From a virus: a stretch of DNA of 64,000 bases. Below the pieces are notes generated by a model. The model saw only the letters and a list, made by a program, of their open reading frames with translations, was not told the origin of the DNA and made no database searches. Every line of letters starts with the position of its first letter. Positions within the stretch are counted from its first letter, which is position 1. Location: IMG/VR virus record IMGVR_UViG_3300027746_000644, positions 1 through 64,000 of that record. One strand, 5' to 3'. This document shows, piece after piece, positions 16,515-23,789 of this stretch. A program made the translations under genes and the position numbers.

Positions 16515-17741
16515 ATGAAAGTAGCAATGATAGGGCTAGGAAAACTAGGATTGCCCTGTGCAGAAGTAATGGCCGAACACTATAGTGTTTGCGGATACGA
16601 TATCAATATTGTTGATCCCACAATTACTGTACAAATTAAAAAATCAATAGCAGAAGCAGTTGATACAGCACATTTTATTTTTGTAGCAGTTCCTACTCCA
16701 CACGACCCAGTCTATGGCGGCGGCACTCCAATTGCAGATTTGCCTCCTAAAGATTTTGATTACAGTATTGTTCAATCAGTACTAAATGAAATTAATCATT
16801 GTGTTAATAAAGAACAATTGGTAGTGCTCATTAGTACAGTGTTACCAGGAACAGTTAGAGAACATTTACAACCTTGTATCACCAATGCTAGGTTTATTTA
16901 CAATCCATACTTGATTGCCATGGGTAGTGTTAAATGGGACATGGTTAATCCTGAATGTTTGATTATTGGCACTGAGGATGGGTCCAGCACCAGCGATGCA
17001 AAATTGCTGGTGGATTTTTACAAGCCTATGATGAAAAATAATCCGCAGATCAATATTGGCACATGGGACGAAGCAGAAGCAATAAAAGTATTTTACAACA
17101 CATTTATTAGTGCTAAAATTGGGTTGGTTAACATGATCCAAGACGTTGCAGAAAAGAACGGCAATATCAATGTTGATGTGGTAACTGATGCACTTAAGAA
17201 TGCAACACAGCGTATTACAGGTCCAAAGTATTTAACAGCAGGCATGGGAGATGCTGGTGCATGTCATCCCCGAGATAATATTGCCTTGCGATATCTTGCT
17301 GAACGATTGGATTTGGGATATGATTTATTTCATACCTTCATGTCAAGTAGAGATCAACAGGCTAAGAATATGGCTCTTAAATTAGTAAGCCTAGCTAAAC
17401 AACATAACTTACCTGTAATAATTCATGGTCGTGCTTATAAGCCGTATGTAGAATATACCATCGGAAGTTACAGTGAACTAGTGGGACACTTTGTAGAGCA
17501 AGAAGGTATCAGTATTGCATATGCTGATCCATTAACTGGAGATGTTGCAAGCGGCCGTGCAGTAATATTGATGGCTCACAATCCAGCGGTGACCTATGCA
17601 GGCACTGGCGTAGAAATTAAACCTGAACAATTTTATTTTTATATTGAACCAGGCAGTGTTATTTTAGACCCGTGGCGCACTATAACAGATATTACAGGTT
17701 GTACAATCGTACACTACGGCAACACAAGGATTAAAAAATGA
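16515..17741 (+). CDS. UDP-glucose/GDP-mannose 6-dehydrogenase family protein
   Basis: 408 residues, the normal length. The NAD-binding loop GLGKLGLP is at 7-14, ISTVLPGT at 106-113, a conserved Lys at 201 (ISAKIG), and the catalytic Cys250 in DAGACHPRDN. In family members this Cys is followed by xxKD; here it is HPRD, a mild change at a substrate-contact site. The enzyme oxidises a nucleotide sugar to the uronic acid with two NAD+. It overlaps the cytidylyltransferase gene by 4 nt, which indicates a shared sugar pathway. Confidence 0.88.
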   Translation: MKVAMIGLGKLGLPCAEVMAEHYSVCGYDINIVDPTITVQIKKSIAEAVDTAHFIFVAVPTPHDPVYGGGTPIADLPPKDFDYSIVQSVLNEINHCVNKEQLVVLISTVLPGTVREHLQPCITNARFIYNPYLIAMGSVKWDMVNPECLIIGTEDGSSTSDAKLLVDFYKPMMKNNPQINIGTWDEAEAIKVFYNTFISAKIGLVNMIQDVAEKNGNINVDVVTDALKNATQRITGPKYLTAGMGDAGACHPRDNIALRYLAERLDLGYDLFHTFMSSRDQQAKNMALKLVSLAKQHNLPVIIHGRAYKPYVEYTIGSYSELVGHFVEQEGISIAYADPLTGDVASGRAVILMAHNPAVTYAGTGVEIKPEQFYFYIEPGSVILDPWRTITDITGCTIVHYGNTRIKK

Positions 17742-18496
17742 GAATAGTATTAGTGACTGGCGGATTTGATCCTTTGCATAGTGGGCATATAGAATATTTT
17801 GAGTCAGCAAAGAAATTAGGCAATATGCTTGTTGTTGGGATCAATACAGATGATTGGTTGGTTCGTAAAAAAGGGCAGGCCTTCTTGGATGAATACGAGC
17901 GTAGCCGAATTATTGAATCTCTTAAAGTTGTAGATAAAGTAGTTTGCTATCCTGACGCTGACGGTAGTAGTAAAAACACTATCACAGGTGTTAGAGCTAT
18001 GTATCCCGATGCTACTATTATTTTTGCCAACGGCGGAGACCGTACAAAAGAAAATATACCTGAGATGGACCTGATAGACAATAAACTAGAGTTTGTATTT
18101 GGTGTTGGTGGAGAAAACAAAGTTAATTCAAGTAGCTGGATATTACAAGAATGGAAAGCACCTAAAACTGAGCGGCCGTGGGGGTACTATCGTGTGCTTC
18201 ATGAAGTAAAAGGTACCAAAGTTAAAGAATTGACTATTGAGCCAGGTCAAAGTCTTAGTATGCAACGACACAAGTCTCGTAGCGAATACTGGCATGTTAC
18301 CAGTGGAACAGCAGTGGTGTGTTCTATGATGCCAAACGGTTATAGTTTACCCGCACTCAAATTAGAGACGCACTCAGATTACAAAGTACCAAAAAACGAT
18401 TGGCATCAGTTAACCAATCCGTTTGATGTTCCATGTAAATTGGTTGAAATTCAATTTGGCAAGTTGTGCAACGAGGAAGATATTGAGCGCAAATGA
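17738..18496 (+). CDS. cytidylyltransferase fused to mannose-6-phosphate-isomerase-type cupin
   Basis: 252 residues in two parts. Residues 1-135 are a nucleotidyltransferase of the cytidylyltransferase type (GGFDPLHSGH, with the HxGH motif at 14-17, as in TagD or RfaE). Residues about 142-245 match the type II phosphomannose isomerase cupin (RPWGYYRVL, EPGQSLSMQRHKSRSEYWHV, then a beta-barrel), with metal-binding His and Glu. Such fusions make an activated sugar or polyol. In E. coli the two activities belong to different pathways, so the fusion is notable. It is the last gene of the island. Confidence 0.85.
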   Translation: MRIVLVTGGFDPLHSGHIEYFESAKKLGNMLVVGINTDDWLVRKKGQAFLDEYERSRIIESLKVVDKVVCYPDADGSSKNTITGVRAMYPDATIIFANGGDRTKENIPEMDLIDNKLEFVFGVGGENKVNSSSWILQEWKAPKTERPWGYYRVLHEVKGTKVKELTIEPGQSLSMQRHKSRSEYWHVTSGTAVVCSMMPNGYSLPALKLETHSDYKVPKNDWHQLTNPFDVPCKLVEIQFGKLCNEEDIERK

Positions 18497-18499
18497 TTG

Positions 18500-18528
18500 T
18501 TGACAAGCACCGTTCAAGGTGCTATAAT
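18500..18528 (+). promoter_or_regulatory. sigma70-type promoter with dyad in the spacer
   Basis: TTGACA (18500-18505), 17 nt and TATAAT (18523-18528) are a full consensus match. The spacer holds an inverted repeat, agcacc (18506-18511) and ggtgct (18518-18523), overlapping the -10 box, which could be an operator or a read-through hairpin. Confidence 0.9.
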
Positions 18529-18558
18529 ATGTATATTGTTTAATAAACAGGAGCAGAA

Positions 18559-19755
18559 ATGGCTACCAAAGCACCAGCAACAAAAACCCGTGTAACCAAA
18601 GCACAAGTTACGGCTCACCGAACCAAAGCTGTTAAAGACCACAGCCCAACTTGGGATGGTTGCGAAACTATGGACGCTGACAAATTTATGCGCCACTGGC
18701 ATGGCGCAATGAGCTACTACCGTTTGGAATTTTCAGGCAAGGACTTGAAGCCTGCTGTGATCAAATGGATGACTACTGTTGGTTGCACCAAAGAAGATGT
18801 TGCGGCTTTTAAAAGAACCAAAGACAATCGTGTAAATGTCACAATGGGTGCCATTGCATCATGTTTGCTTCGCGGCATGCCCGCAGTTCGTGCGGACTTT
18901 AACAAGGGCCGTGACACAGCCGCTTGGTTGCGTAGCGAAATTGTTCAAATTGTGTCACAAGGCAAAGACGACGTGGACGAAGGTGCAGTTGTGGAAATCA
19001 AGCCAGCTGTTTACACTCCATCAATCCAGGACCGTGTTAGAGAAGCCGCTTACAGAATGACTGAAGAAATTGAAGAAGCCATTGAAGGTTTTCAAACTGA
19101 TCCAGAAAACTTTGATCCAAAAGCATTTAAAATGCTGAACTTGCTCAAAGGCAAAGAAGTCAAAGCCGCTCATGCACGTATTATCAAAGGCTTCTACGAA
19201 CGTGATTTAGCAGAACTTGAAGAACTTGCTGGCGGCAATGCAGACGAGCAGTTGAGAGAAGGTTACAGCCATCGCACTAAAAAACAAGTTAAGAATATGA
19301 TTGTGTTTTATCAAGAGATTATGAGTGCGTGTGACATGTTGGCACAAGAAGCCAAAGTTAATCGCAAGCCACGTAAAACTAAGGTTGTTCCCAAAGATAA
19401 AATTGTTGCAAAACTCAAGTTCTTAAAGACCAACGAGCCTCTAAAGCTAGTCAGTATCAATCCCACAGACATCATCGGTGCTAGCGAACTGTGGATTTTC
19501 AATACTAAAACACGTAAATTAGGCAAGTATGTTGCTAACGAATTCAACACATTGAATGTTAAAGGCACTACGATTACCAACTTTAACGAGTTTACTAGCG
19601 TACAAAAGACTATTCGCAAGCCTGAGGAAAAGCTCAAAGAGTTCAAAGCCGCAGGTAAAGTTCAGTTACGCAAGTTCTTAGACGATATTAATGCCACAGA
19701 TACCAAGTTGAACGGGCGTATTAATGAAGAAACCATTTTGCTTAAGGTAGCATAA
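18559..19755 (+). CDS. conserved unknown protein with basic N-terminus, early promoter
   Basis: 398 residues. The N-terminal 30 residues are Lys/Thr/Ala-rich (MATKAPATKTRVTKAQVTAH), as in nucleic-acid-binding tails. A helical middle follows (RVREAAYRMTEEIEEAIEGF), then a beta-rich C-terminal domain (LWIFNTKTRKLGKYVANEF). No enzyme motif is seen. It has its own consensus sigma70-type promoter and a clear ggag Shine-Dalgarno, so early and strong expression is likely. The basic tail suggests DNA or RNA contact. I do not know the family's function. Confidence 0.65.
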   Translation: MATKAPATKTRVTKAQVTAHRTKAVKDHSPTWDGCETMDADKFMRHWHGAMSYYRLEFSGKDLKPAVIKWMTTVGCTKEDVAAFKRTKDNRVNVTMGAIASCLLRGMPAVRADFNKGRDTAAWLRSEIVQIVSQGKDDVDEGAVVEIKPAVYTPSIQDRVREAAYRMTEEIEEAIEGFQTDPENFDPKAFKMLNLLKGKEVKAAHARIIKGFYERDLAELEELAGGNADEQLREGYSHRTKKQVKNMIVFYQEIMSACDMLAQEAKVNRKPRKTKVVPKDKIVAKLKFLKTNEPLKLVSINPTDIIGASELWIFNTKTRKLGKYVANEFNTLNVKGTTITNFNEFTSVQKTIRKPEEKLKEFKAAGKVQLRKFLDDINATDTKLNGRINEETILLKVA

Positions 19756-19770
19756 TTTGGTAGTTTATTG

Positions 19771-19808
19771 ATGGAGTCTCTGATAAATATTAGATAAAGA
19801 GACTCCAT
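19771..19808 (+). promoter_or_regulatory. late promoter in the loop of a perfect 11-bp inverted repeat
   Basis: Arms atggagtctct (19771-19781) and agagactccat (19798-19808) enclose a 16-nt loop that begins exactly with GATAAATA (19782-19789), the late -10 box. The 3' arm ends two bases before the ATG at 19810 and contains the only Shine-Dalgarno-like bases. RNA coming from the upstream early gene would form the hairpin and block translation; RNA begun in the loop would not. Confidence 0.75.
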
Positions 19809-19809
19809 T

Positions 19810-21021
19810 ATGACAACACAACAATTAACCGTACGAAACGATAGATTATGGGCAGATAGCAACCTAGATCTGTCTGCTGATCATGTTTATAAAATTGATA
19901 ACACACCTGTATTATCAGCTAACGAGCTTGGCCTTACTGTTACTAAAAGTAATCTGAGAGAAATTGGTACACTAAAAAGTTTAGAAGTATCGGGCACCAC
20001 AACTCTAGCAGAATTTGCACATTTTAACAGCTCAAACGGAAGACTAGGACTCGGCACTATAGATGCCAATGCCAGCATCAGTATTTTAGACAACGATGTT
20101 GAAATTGCTATCGGTAGTCCAGAGCCTGGCATTGCACATTTTGGAACTTATTCCACTAGCGATGTTGCTATTATCTCCGACAATATTCCACGCATACTTG
20201 TAAAAAGTAATGGTGAAGTAATTATCGGAAGTGAGGCTGGAAAAACTGGTGTGCTACGAGTGCATGGATCATTGCACGTTGATAATTTTGTTTCTGACAC
20301 AAGGGTTGAGCGTACTAGTTCGTTAGAATTTAAAGCCAACAGAGATGCTAGCATATATGGATTAGGTCTGTTATGGACTGCTGAACGCAACAATAAAGAA
20401 TTAATTATGCGGTCCGATCCTGATAGATTGTGGGCTAACACGTCTGTTGATTTAGAAGAACATAATGCATATTACATTAATGGAAGACCTGTACTAAGCG
20501 CGACCAATTTAGGAACAAGTGTTGTTAACAGTAATTTGATCACTGTGGGTCCATTGCAATCGTTAATAGTCACAGGCGACACTGTGTTACAAGGCGAGTT
20601 AGATGCCAGTTCAACCAATGCCAGCTTAAAATCACTTTTAATCAACAACGGCATTGACAGCGTTTCATTGAACGCCAGCGGCACCAACAGTAATAAAAAA
20701 TACAAGATTGCTATTAACGAAGAAGATGTATTCTACGCTAGTAATGACGAAATAATTATTGGTAATCCAAATTTTGGTCGTAGGTCAGTTAAGATATTTG
20801 GTCCAATTGCCACTACTTCAGATTTAACAGTTGATGGCGCCGTTACTTTAAACAACAAAAAGTTTACCAAAGGTGACCATGCACCAACCCAAGGACAATT
20901 CAACAAGGGCGACATTCAGTGGAATGAAAATCCAGTTGAAAGCGGTTATGTTGGTTGGGTATGCGTTGCATCTGGAACACCAGGACAGTGGTTACCATTT
21001 GGTGCTATTGCTCGCCAATAA
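19810..21021 (+). CDS. virion/tail-fibre-like protein with duplicated repeats
   Basis: 403 residues, rich in Ser, Asn, Thr and Gly with short beta strands, as in phage fibres. Two related segments are visible: LTVRNDRLWADSNLDLSADH with IDNTPVLSANELG, and LIMRSDPDRLWANTSVDLEE with INGRPVLSATNLG. These indicate an internal duplication of about 200 residues. The C-terminus (KFTKGDHAPTQGQFNKGDIQ, then YVGWVCVASGTPG) looks like a small adhesion-type tip domain. It is transcribed from a late promoter within a hairpin. A role in host binding or the baseplate appendage is inferred. Confidence 0.7.
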   Translation: MTTQQLTVRNDRLWADSNLDLSADHVYKIDNTPVLSANELGLTVTKSNLREIGTLKSLEVSGTTTLAEFAHFNSSNGRLGLGTIDANASISILDNDVEIAIGSPEPGIAHFGTYSTSDVAIISDNIPRILVKSNGEVIIGSEAGKTGVLRVHGSLHVDNFVSDTRVERTSSLEFKANRDASIYGLGLLWTAERNNKELIMRSDPDRLWANTSVDLEEHNAYYINGRPVLSATNLGTSVVNSNLITVGPLQSLIVTGDTVLQGELDASSTNASLKSLLINNGIDSVSLNASGTNSNKKYKIAINEEDVFYASNDEIIIGNPNFGRRSVKIFGPIATTSDLTVDGAVTLNNKKFTKGDHAPTQGQFNKGDIQWNENPVESGYVGWVCVASGTPGQWLPFGAIARQ

Positions 21022-21023
21022 CA

Positions 21024-21051
21024 TTGACTTTGTTGTATAAAAGTATATAAT
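21024..21051 (+). promoter_or_regulatory. sigma70-type promoter for queD and uvdE
   Basis: TTGACT (21024-21029), a 16-nt spacer and TATAAT (21046-21051). A transcript would have a leader of about 65 nt before the QueD-like start, which has a strong aaggag Shine-Dalgarno. Confidence 0.75.
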
Positions 21052-21089
21052 TATATTATGCGGACTTAGGCATTCATCCCGCAATATAA
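21051..21089 (+). promoter_or_regulatory. leader stem-loop upstream of queD
   Basis: ttatatt plus gcgg (21051-21057, 21060-21063) can pair with ccgc plus aatataa (21079-21089), with a 2-nt bulge and a 15-nt loop. The outer arm overlaps the -10 box, so the promoter's own RNA contains mainly the gcgg/ccgc part. It does not match any preQ1 riboswitch class I know. Confidence 0.5.
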
Positions 21090-21124
21090 ACTCTGCATGT
21101 CATTGCTTATTCAAGGAGAATACA

Positions 21125-21640
21125 ATGGCAAAATTTTACTCAACAAAAACTTACGGTAACGACAGAGGTTTATCCTGCTGTTTTAGACAATGGCGTGCCA
21201 GTCATAGCCACTGTTCAACACTACATGGTTACTCAATTGGTATCAAACTTATATTCGAGTGCGATACGTTAGATGACAAAAACTGGTGCATGGACTTTGG
21301 CGGACTCAAAGAATTCAAAGCATGGTCTGACAGCATGTTTGATCATACTCTAGTAGTTGCTGAAGACGATCCAATGTTGGATTTTTTCAAACACATGAAC
21401 GAGATAGTGGACATAGACAGCAAAGATCATCTGAGTAAACTTCCACATGAGCGCGGTGCCTTGTGTGATCTACGCATCGTACCCGGAGTAGGCTGTGAAA
21501 TGTTTGCCAAAATGGCATATGACAAAATGGCTGAACTATTGGCATCCGGCGATATGCGCTACCCAATTAATCCCACAGTAAGAGTTAAATCAGTTGAAGT
21601 ATTTGAACACGGTGCTAATTCGGCTACGTACGAAGGTTAA
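21125..21640 (+). CDS. 6-pyruvoyl-tetrahydropterin synthase / QueD family protein
   Basis: 171 residues. Zinc-site and core motifs are SHSHCSTLHGY and MDFGGLKEFK, followed by FDHTLVVAEDDP, as in QueD-like 6-carboxytetrahydropterin synthases. The usual HGH is HGY here, so one classical zinc ligand is replaced by Tyr; a preceding SHSH may compensate, and HGY may be normal for this phage subfamily. The enzyme acts early in 7-deazaguanine (queuosine or modified-DNA) synthesis. No other genes of that route are in the window, so it would depend on genes outside it or on the host. Confidence 0.85.
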   Translation: MAKFYSTKTYGNDRGLSCCFRQWRASHSHCSTLHGYSIGIKLIFECDTLDDKNWCMDFGGLKEFKAWSDSMFDHTLVVAEDDPMLDFFKHMNEIVDIDSKDHLSKLPHERGALCDLRIVPGVGCEMFAKMAYDKMAELLASGDMRYPINPTVRVKSVEVFEHGANSATYEG

Positions 21641-21794
21641 GCATTATTGGAGACTTTGGGCAAAAGCCCTAGGTGAAAAATCAGGCAGTTCGGACGTGGA
21701 AGCGGACCGAATTGCTTGCATTAGAACGCTAGTTGTGTTAATATACATTATCACAAACTTTTTTATAATCGCAGGCGTCATAAGGCATTGGTAA
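21594..21794 (+). CDS. small single-span membrane protein
   Basis: Up to 66 residues, with no ATG in frame: TTG at 21594 or GTG at 21612 could be the start, both inside the queD 3' end. The segment KHYWRLWAKALGEKSGSSD is followed by a clear membrane helix (LVVLIYIITNFFIIAGVI), ending RHW. The stop shares a base with the uvdE ATG, so the gene is framed by both neighbours. The N-terminal limit is uncertain and the function unknown. Confidence 0.6.
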   Translation: MKYLNTVLIRLRTKVKHYWRLWAKALGEKSGSSDVEADRIACIRTLVVLIYIITNFFIIAGVIRHW

Positions 21795-22822
21795 TGGGCA
21801 AAATAGGCTTCGCATGTAAATGGATCGATCATGCAGATCAAGTAAACGGCATCAAAAAAGATGACGATGCTAAACAATACAACACCGGTACAACTACCAT
21901 AAGTTGGTTAAATAGACAAAGCAAAGAAGTTGCAGAGCAAAAACTTTGGGACTTAATGGTTCAAAATTTATTAGCTACACAAAAACTAGTAGACCGTGTA
22001 GGAGGACTTAATGAAAATCTTAGGATGGTTCGCCTTAGTAGCGACATTCTTCCTGCTTATACCGAGCCTACTTGGAGTTATTTTTGGCGTCGGCCTGACG
22101 TTGTCAGCTATCTTGAGCGCAATTTTAGCCTTATTGGTCATAGTGCTCGTGCAAGCAATACCCGTCTTAGTATGCATCCTGGTCAGTTTGTTGTTCTTGC
22201 TAGTATTAATCCGGGTATTGTTCAACGAAGTATAGAAGAATTTGAATATCATGCTGACATGGCTCGTTATATGGGCTACGGCAGGAAATTCCAAGATTTT
22301 AAAATTAACGTACACATCAGTGGCCGACTAGGACCCGATGGCATTCGTGATGCTTATAAGAAATTAAGCAACGAAGCACGTAATTGTATTACAATTGAAA
22401 ACGAAGAAAACTCATGGGGGTTGGATGACTGTCTTACTATTAGCGATGTTGTGCCTATTGTTATGGATATTCACCACCATTGGATCAGGGAAGGTGTATA
22501 CATTACACCAGAAGATGATCGAGTACAACGTGTTATTGATAGCTGGCGTGGTGGTCGCCCTACTATGCATTACTCAGTTAGTAGAGAAGATTACCTAGTT
22601 GATCACGACACAACTATTATGCCTGACTATACAACACTGTTAGAGTTGGGACATAAAAAACAAAAACTAAGGGCACACAGTGACTTTTATTGGAATCAAA
22701 AAACAAACGAATGGGCAATAACTTTTCTAAAACAGTTCGACATGATGTGCGAAAGCAAGGGCAAAAACCTCGCCAGCATGGCAATGTACAATCAAGCCAA
22801 AAGCTATCTCGAGAACAACTAA
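21794..22822 (+). CDS. uvdE: UV-damage endonuclease UvdE/UvsE
   Basis: 342 residues from the ATG sharing a base with the previous stop. TIM-barrel motifs of the UVDE family are present: RLSSDILP, SMHPGQFV, INVHISG, CITIENEENSW, PIVMDIHHHW and MHYSVSRE. Together they supply the His, Glu and Asp metal ligands. The enzyme nicks DNA next to UV photoproducts, starting alternative excision repair. It would help phage genomes in sunlit water, as in cyanophages that carry the gene. Two +1-frame hydrophobic ORFs lie within it; the first follows an aggagg. Confidence 0.92.
   Translation: MGKIGFACKWIDHADQVNGIKKDDDAKQYNTGTTTISWLNRQSKEVAEQKLWDLMVQNLLATQKLVDRVGGLNENLRMVRLSSDILPAYTEPTWSYFWRRPDVVSYLERNFSLIGHSARASNTRLSMHPGQFVVLASINPGIVQRSIEEFEYHADMARYMGYGRKFQDFKINVHISGRLGPDGIRDAYKKLSNEARNCITIENEENSWGLDDCLTISDVVPIVMDIHHHWIREGVYITPEDDRVQRVIDSWRGGRPTMHYSVSREDYLVDHDTTIMPDYTTLLELGHKKQKLRAHSDFYWNQKTNEWAITFLKQFDMMCESKGKNLASMAMYNQAKSYLENN
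22011..22235 (+). CDS. possible overprinted membrane protein inside uvdE
   Basis: An aggagg Shine-Dalgarno stands 5-6 nt before this ATG, in the +1 frame of uvdE. The 74-codon product is almost wholly hydrophobic, with about two or three membrane helices (WFALVATFFLLIPSLLGVIF and IVLVQAIPVLVCILVSLLFL as parts), and would resemble a holin-like or antiholin-like peptide. The frame bias of T-rich third positions could produce this by chance, so only the ribosome site argues for a gene. Confidence 0.35.
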   Translation: MKILGWFALVATFFLLIPSLLGVIFGVGLTLSAILSAILALLVIVLVQAIPVLVCILVSLLFLLVLIRVLFNEV

Positions 22823-22944
22823 TACATCGGTTGGAAACTCTTAGGGAAGAGCTAGAAGAAAATCCCAACTTGAATGAACAGCGTAAGGCTAGAATTCAAG
22901 AGGACCTGACTCGTTACTCCGATCAACTAAAACGGTTTGAATAA
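22711..22944 (+). CDS. small basic coiled-coil protein overlapping the uvdE end
   Basis: 77 residues from ATG 22711, overlapping uvdE by 112 nt in another frame and running 122 nt beyond it. The part beyond uvdE is a regular charged helix (LIHRLETLREELEENPNLNE, then QRKARIQEDLTRYSDQLKRF), typical of a coiled coil. The overlapped N-terminus is basic (KTVRHDVRKQGQKPRQHG). The stop is followed at once by a bidirectional terminator. Earlier TTG starts exist. Function unknown. Confidence 0.6.
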   Translation: MGNNFSKTVRHDVRKQGQKPRQHGNVQSSQKLSREQLIHRLETLREELEENPNLNEQRKARIQEDLTRYSDQLKRFE

Positions 22945-22965
22945 AAAGGCCTTGCGCCCTTTTTA
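22943..22965 (+). terminator. bidirectional Rho-independent terminator
   Basis: aaaaagg (22944-22950 region) pairs with cctttttt-like bases about 10 nt later, with a GC-rich centre, and there are T-runs on both strands. It lies between convergent genes ending at 22944 (+) and 22966 (-), so it can serve both. Confidence 0.75.
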
Positions 22966-23184
22966 TTATTTTGTTACTTTAGTAGCACGTGGCTTTTTAG
23001 CTGCCGGCGCTTTCTTAACAGCTGGTGCTTTTTTGGCTGCTGGTTTTTTGGCTGGAACAATAGACTCCACTACTGCTTGTACAGCTTGCTCAGAAACCGC
23101 TGGGGTAACCTCAACTTTATATGGTGCTTCTGCTTGAACTTCAACAGGTTTTCCTGTAAAAAACTCTTTAATTTTTTTGAACAT
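22966..23184 (-). CDS. histone-H1-like Lys/Ala/Pro-rich small basic protein
   Basis: 72 residues on the - strand, with an excellent Shine-Dalgarno (aaggagg) before the ATG. The N-terminus is MFKKIKEFFTGKPVE. The last 30 residues repeat AAKK and PAVKK units (PAKKPAAKKAPAVKKAPAAK), as in the C-terminal tail of histone H1 and bacterial HctB/AlgP-like proteins. Such tails bind DNA without sequence specificity. A late promoter (TATAAATA on this strand, 23206-23213) precedes it, so it may be a late DNA-packaging or virion DNA-binding protein. Confidence 0.75.
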   Translation of the reverse strand: MFKKIKEFFTGKPVEVQAEAPYKVEVTPAVSEQAVQAVVESIVPAKKPAAKKAPAVKKAPAAKKPRATKVTK

Positions 23185-23205
23185 TGTATGTTCCTCCTTG
23201 TGGAT

Positions 23206-23213
23206 TATTTATA
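23206..23213 (-). promoter_or_regulatory. late promoter for the basic protein (- strand)
   Basis: Read on the - strand this is an exact TATAAATA, about 20 nt upstream of the start at 23184, with an aaggagg Shine-Dalgarno between them. It lies two bases from a + strand GATAAATA, so the two late promoters are divergent. Confidence 0.75.
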
Positions 23214-23215
23214 CT

Positions 23216-23223
23216 GATAAATA
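23216..23223 (+). promoter_or_regulatory. late promoter for the SOD gene
   Basis: GATAAATA within tgataaatatca ends 5 nt before the ATG at 23229, so transcription should begin at or next to the start codon. Short arms ttatac and gtataa flank it. No Shine-Dalgarno fits in between, which suggests leaderless translation. Confidence 0.65.
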
Positions 23224-23228
23224 TCATT

Positions 23229-23789
23229 ATGTATAACTTTATTCGTCACATTACCTTAAATGAAGGTAATACACCTAAAACATTAACTCAAGCAGTCTTG
23301 CACTACAAGAAAGACGATTTAGAGCCGGCGATCTCAGAAGAAACCATTAATTACCATTATGGTAAGTTGTATAAAACCTATGTAGAGCGTTTTAACAATG
23401 GCGAAGGCGATGCTGACTTTAATGAAGCGGGTGCGTTTTTACACCATTTGTTGTTTACTCAATATCAATCGCCACAATCCTCAAATGCACCTACAAATAT
23501 TGCTGAAAATTTTATCAACAAATATTTTAAAAGTTTTGATAATTTTAAAGATGCTTTTCAAAAAGAAGCAATGAAGATACAGGGCAGTGGATGGGTGTAC
23601 TTGTCAACTGATGGCAGTATTAAAACTATCAAAAATCATCAAATAAAAATGGATATTGTATTCATAGTTGACTGGTGGGAACATGCATGGGCATTAGATT
23701 ATCAAAGTGACAAAAAAGGATATTTGGCCAATCAGTGGAAAATTATCAACTGGAACATTGTCAGTTCTAGAATTGGTCTAAGGTCTTAA
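23229..23789 (+). CDS. Fe/Mn superoxide dismutase-like protein with possible capsid leader
   Basis: 186 residues. All four metal ligands of the Fe/Mn SOD family are present: His43 in YHYGK, His73 in LHHLLF, and Asp148 and His152 in DWWEHAW. QGSGWVYL and GYLANQW also match. The His-His pair after HYGK is Leu-Tyr here, while the gateway Tyr51 is kept. The first 12 residues, MYNFIRHITLNE before Gly, are an extra leader of the T4 capsid-targeting form. A late promoter lies 5 nt before the ATG. It probably removes superoxide, possibly inside the virion. Confidence 0.85.
   Translation: MYNFIRHITLNEGNTPKTLTQAVLHYKKDDLEPAISEETINYHYGKLYKTYVERFNNGEGDADFNEAGAFLHHLLFTQYQSPQSSNAPTNIAENFINKYFKSFDNFKDAFQKEAMKIQGSGWVYLSTDGSIKTIKNHQIKMDIVFIVDWWEHAWALDYQSDKKGYLANQWKIINWNIVSSRIGLRS

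Noticed and set aside
21051-21089. A preQ1 riboswitch before the QueD-like gene
   Set aside because: The hairpin is real, but the loop and tail do not match the preQ1 classes I know, and its outer arm lies within the promoter.
22395-22598. A third hydrophobic +1 ORF, in uvdE
   Set aside because: It has a TTG start without a Shine-Dalgarno; frame bias explains it well enough.
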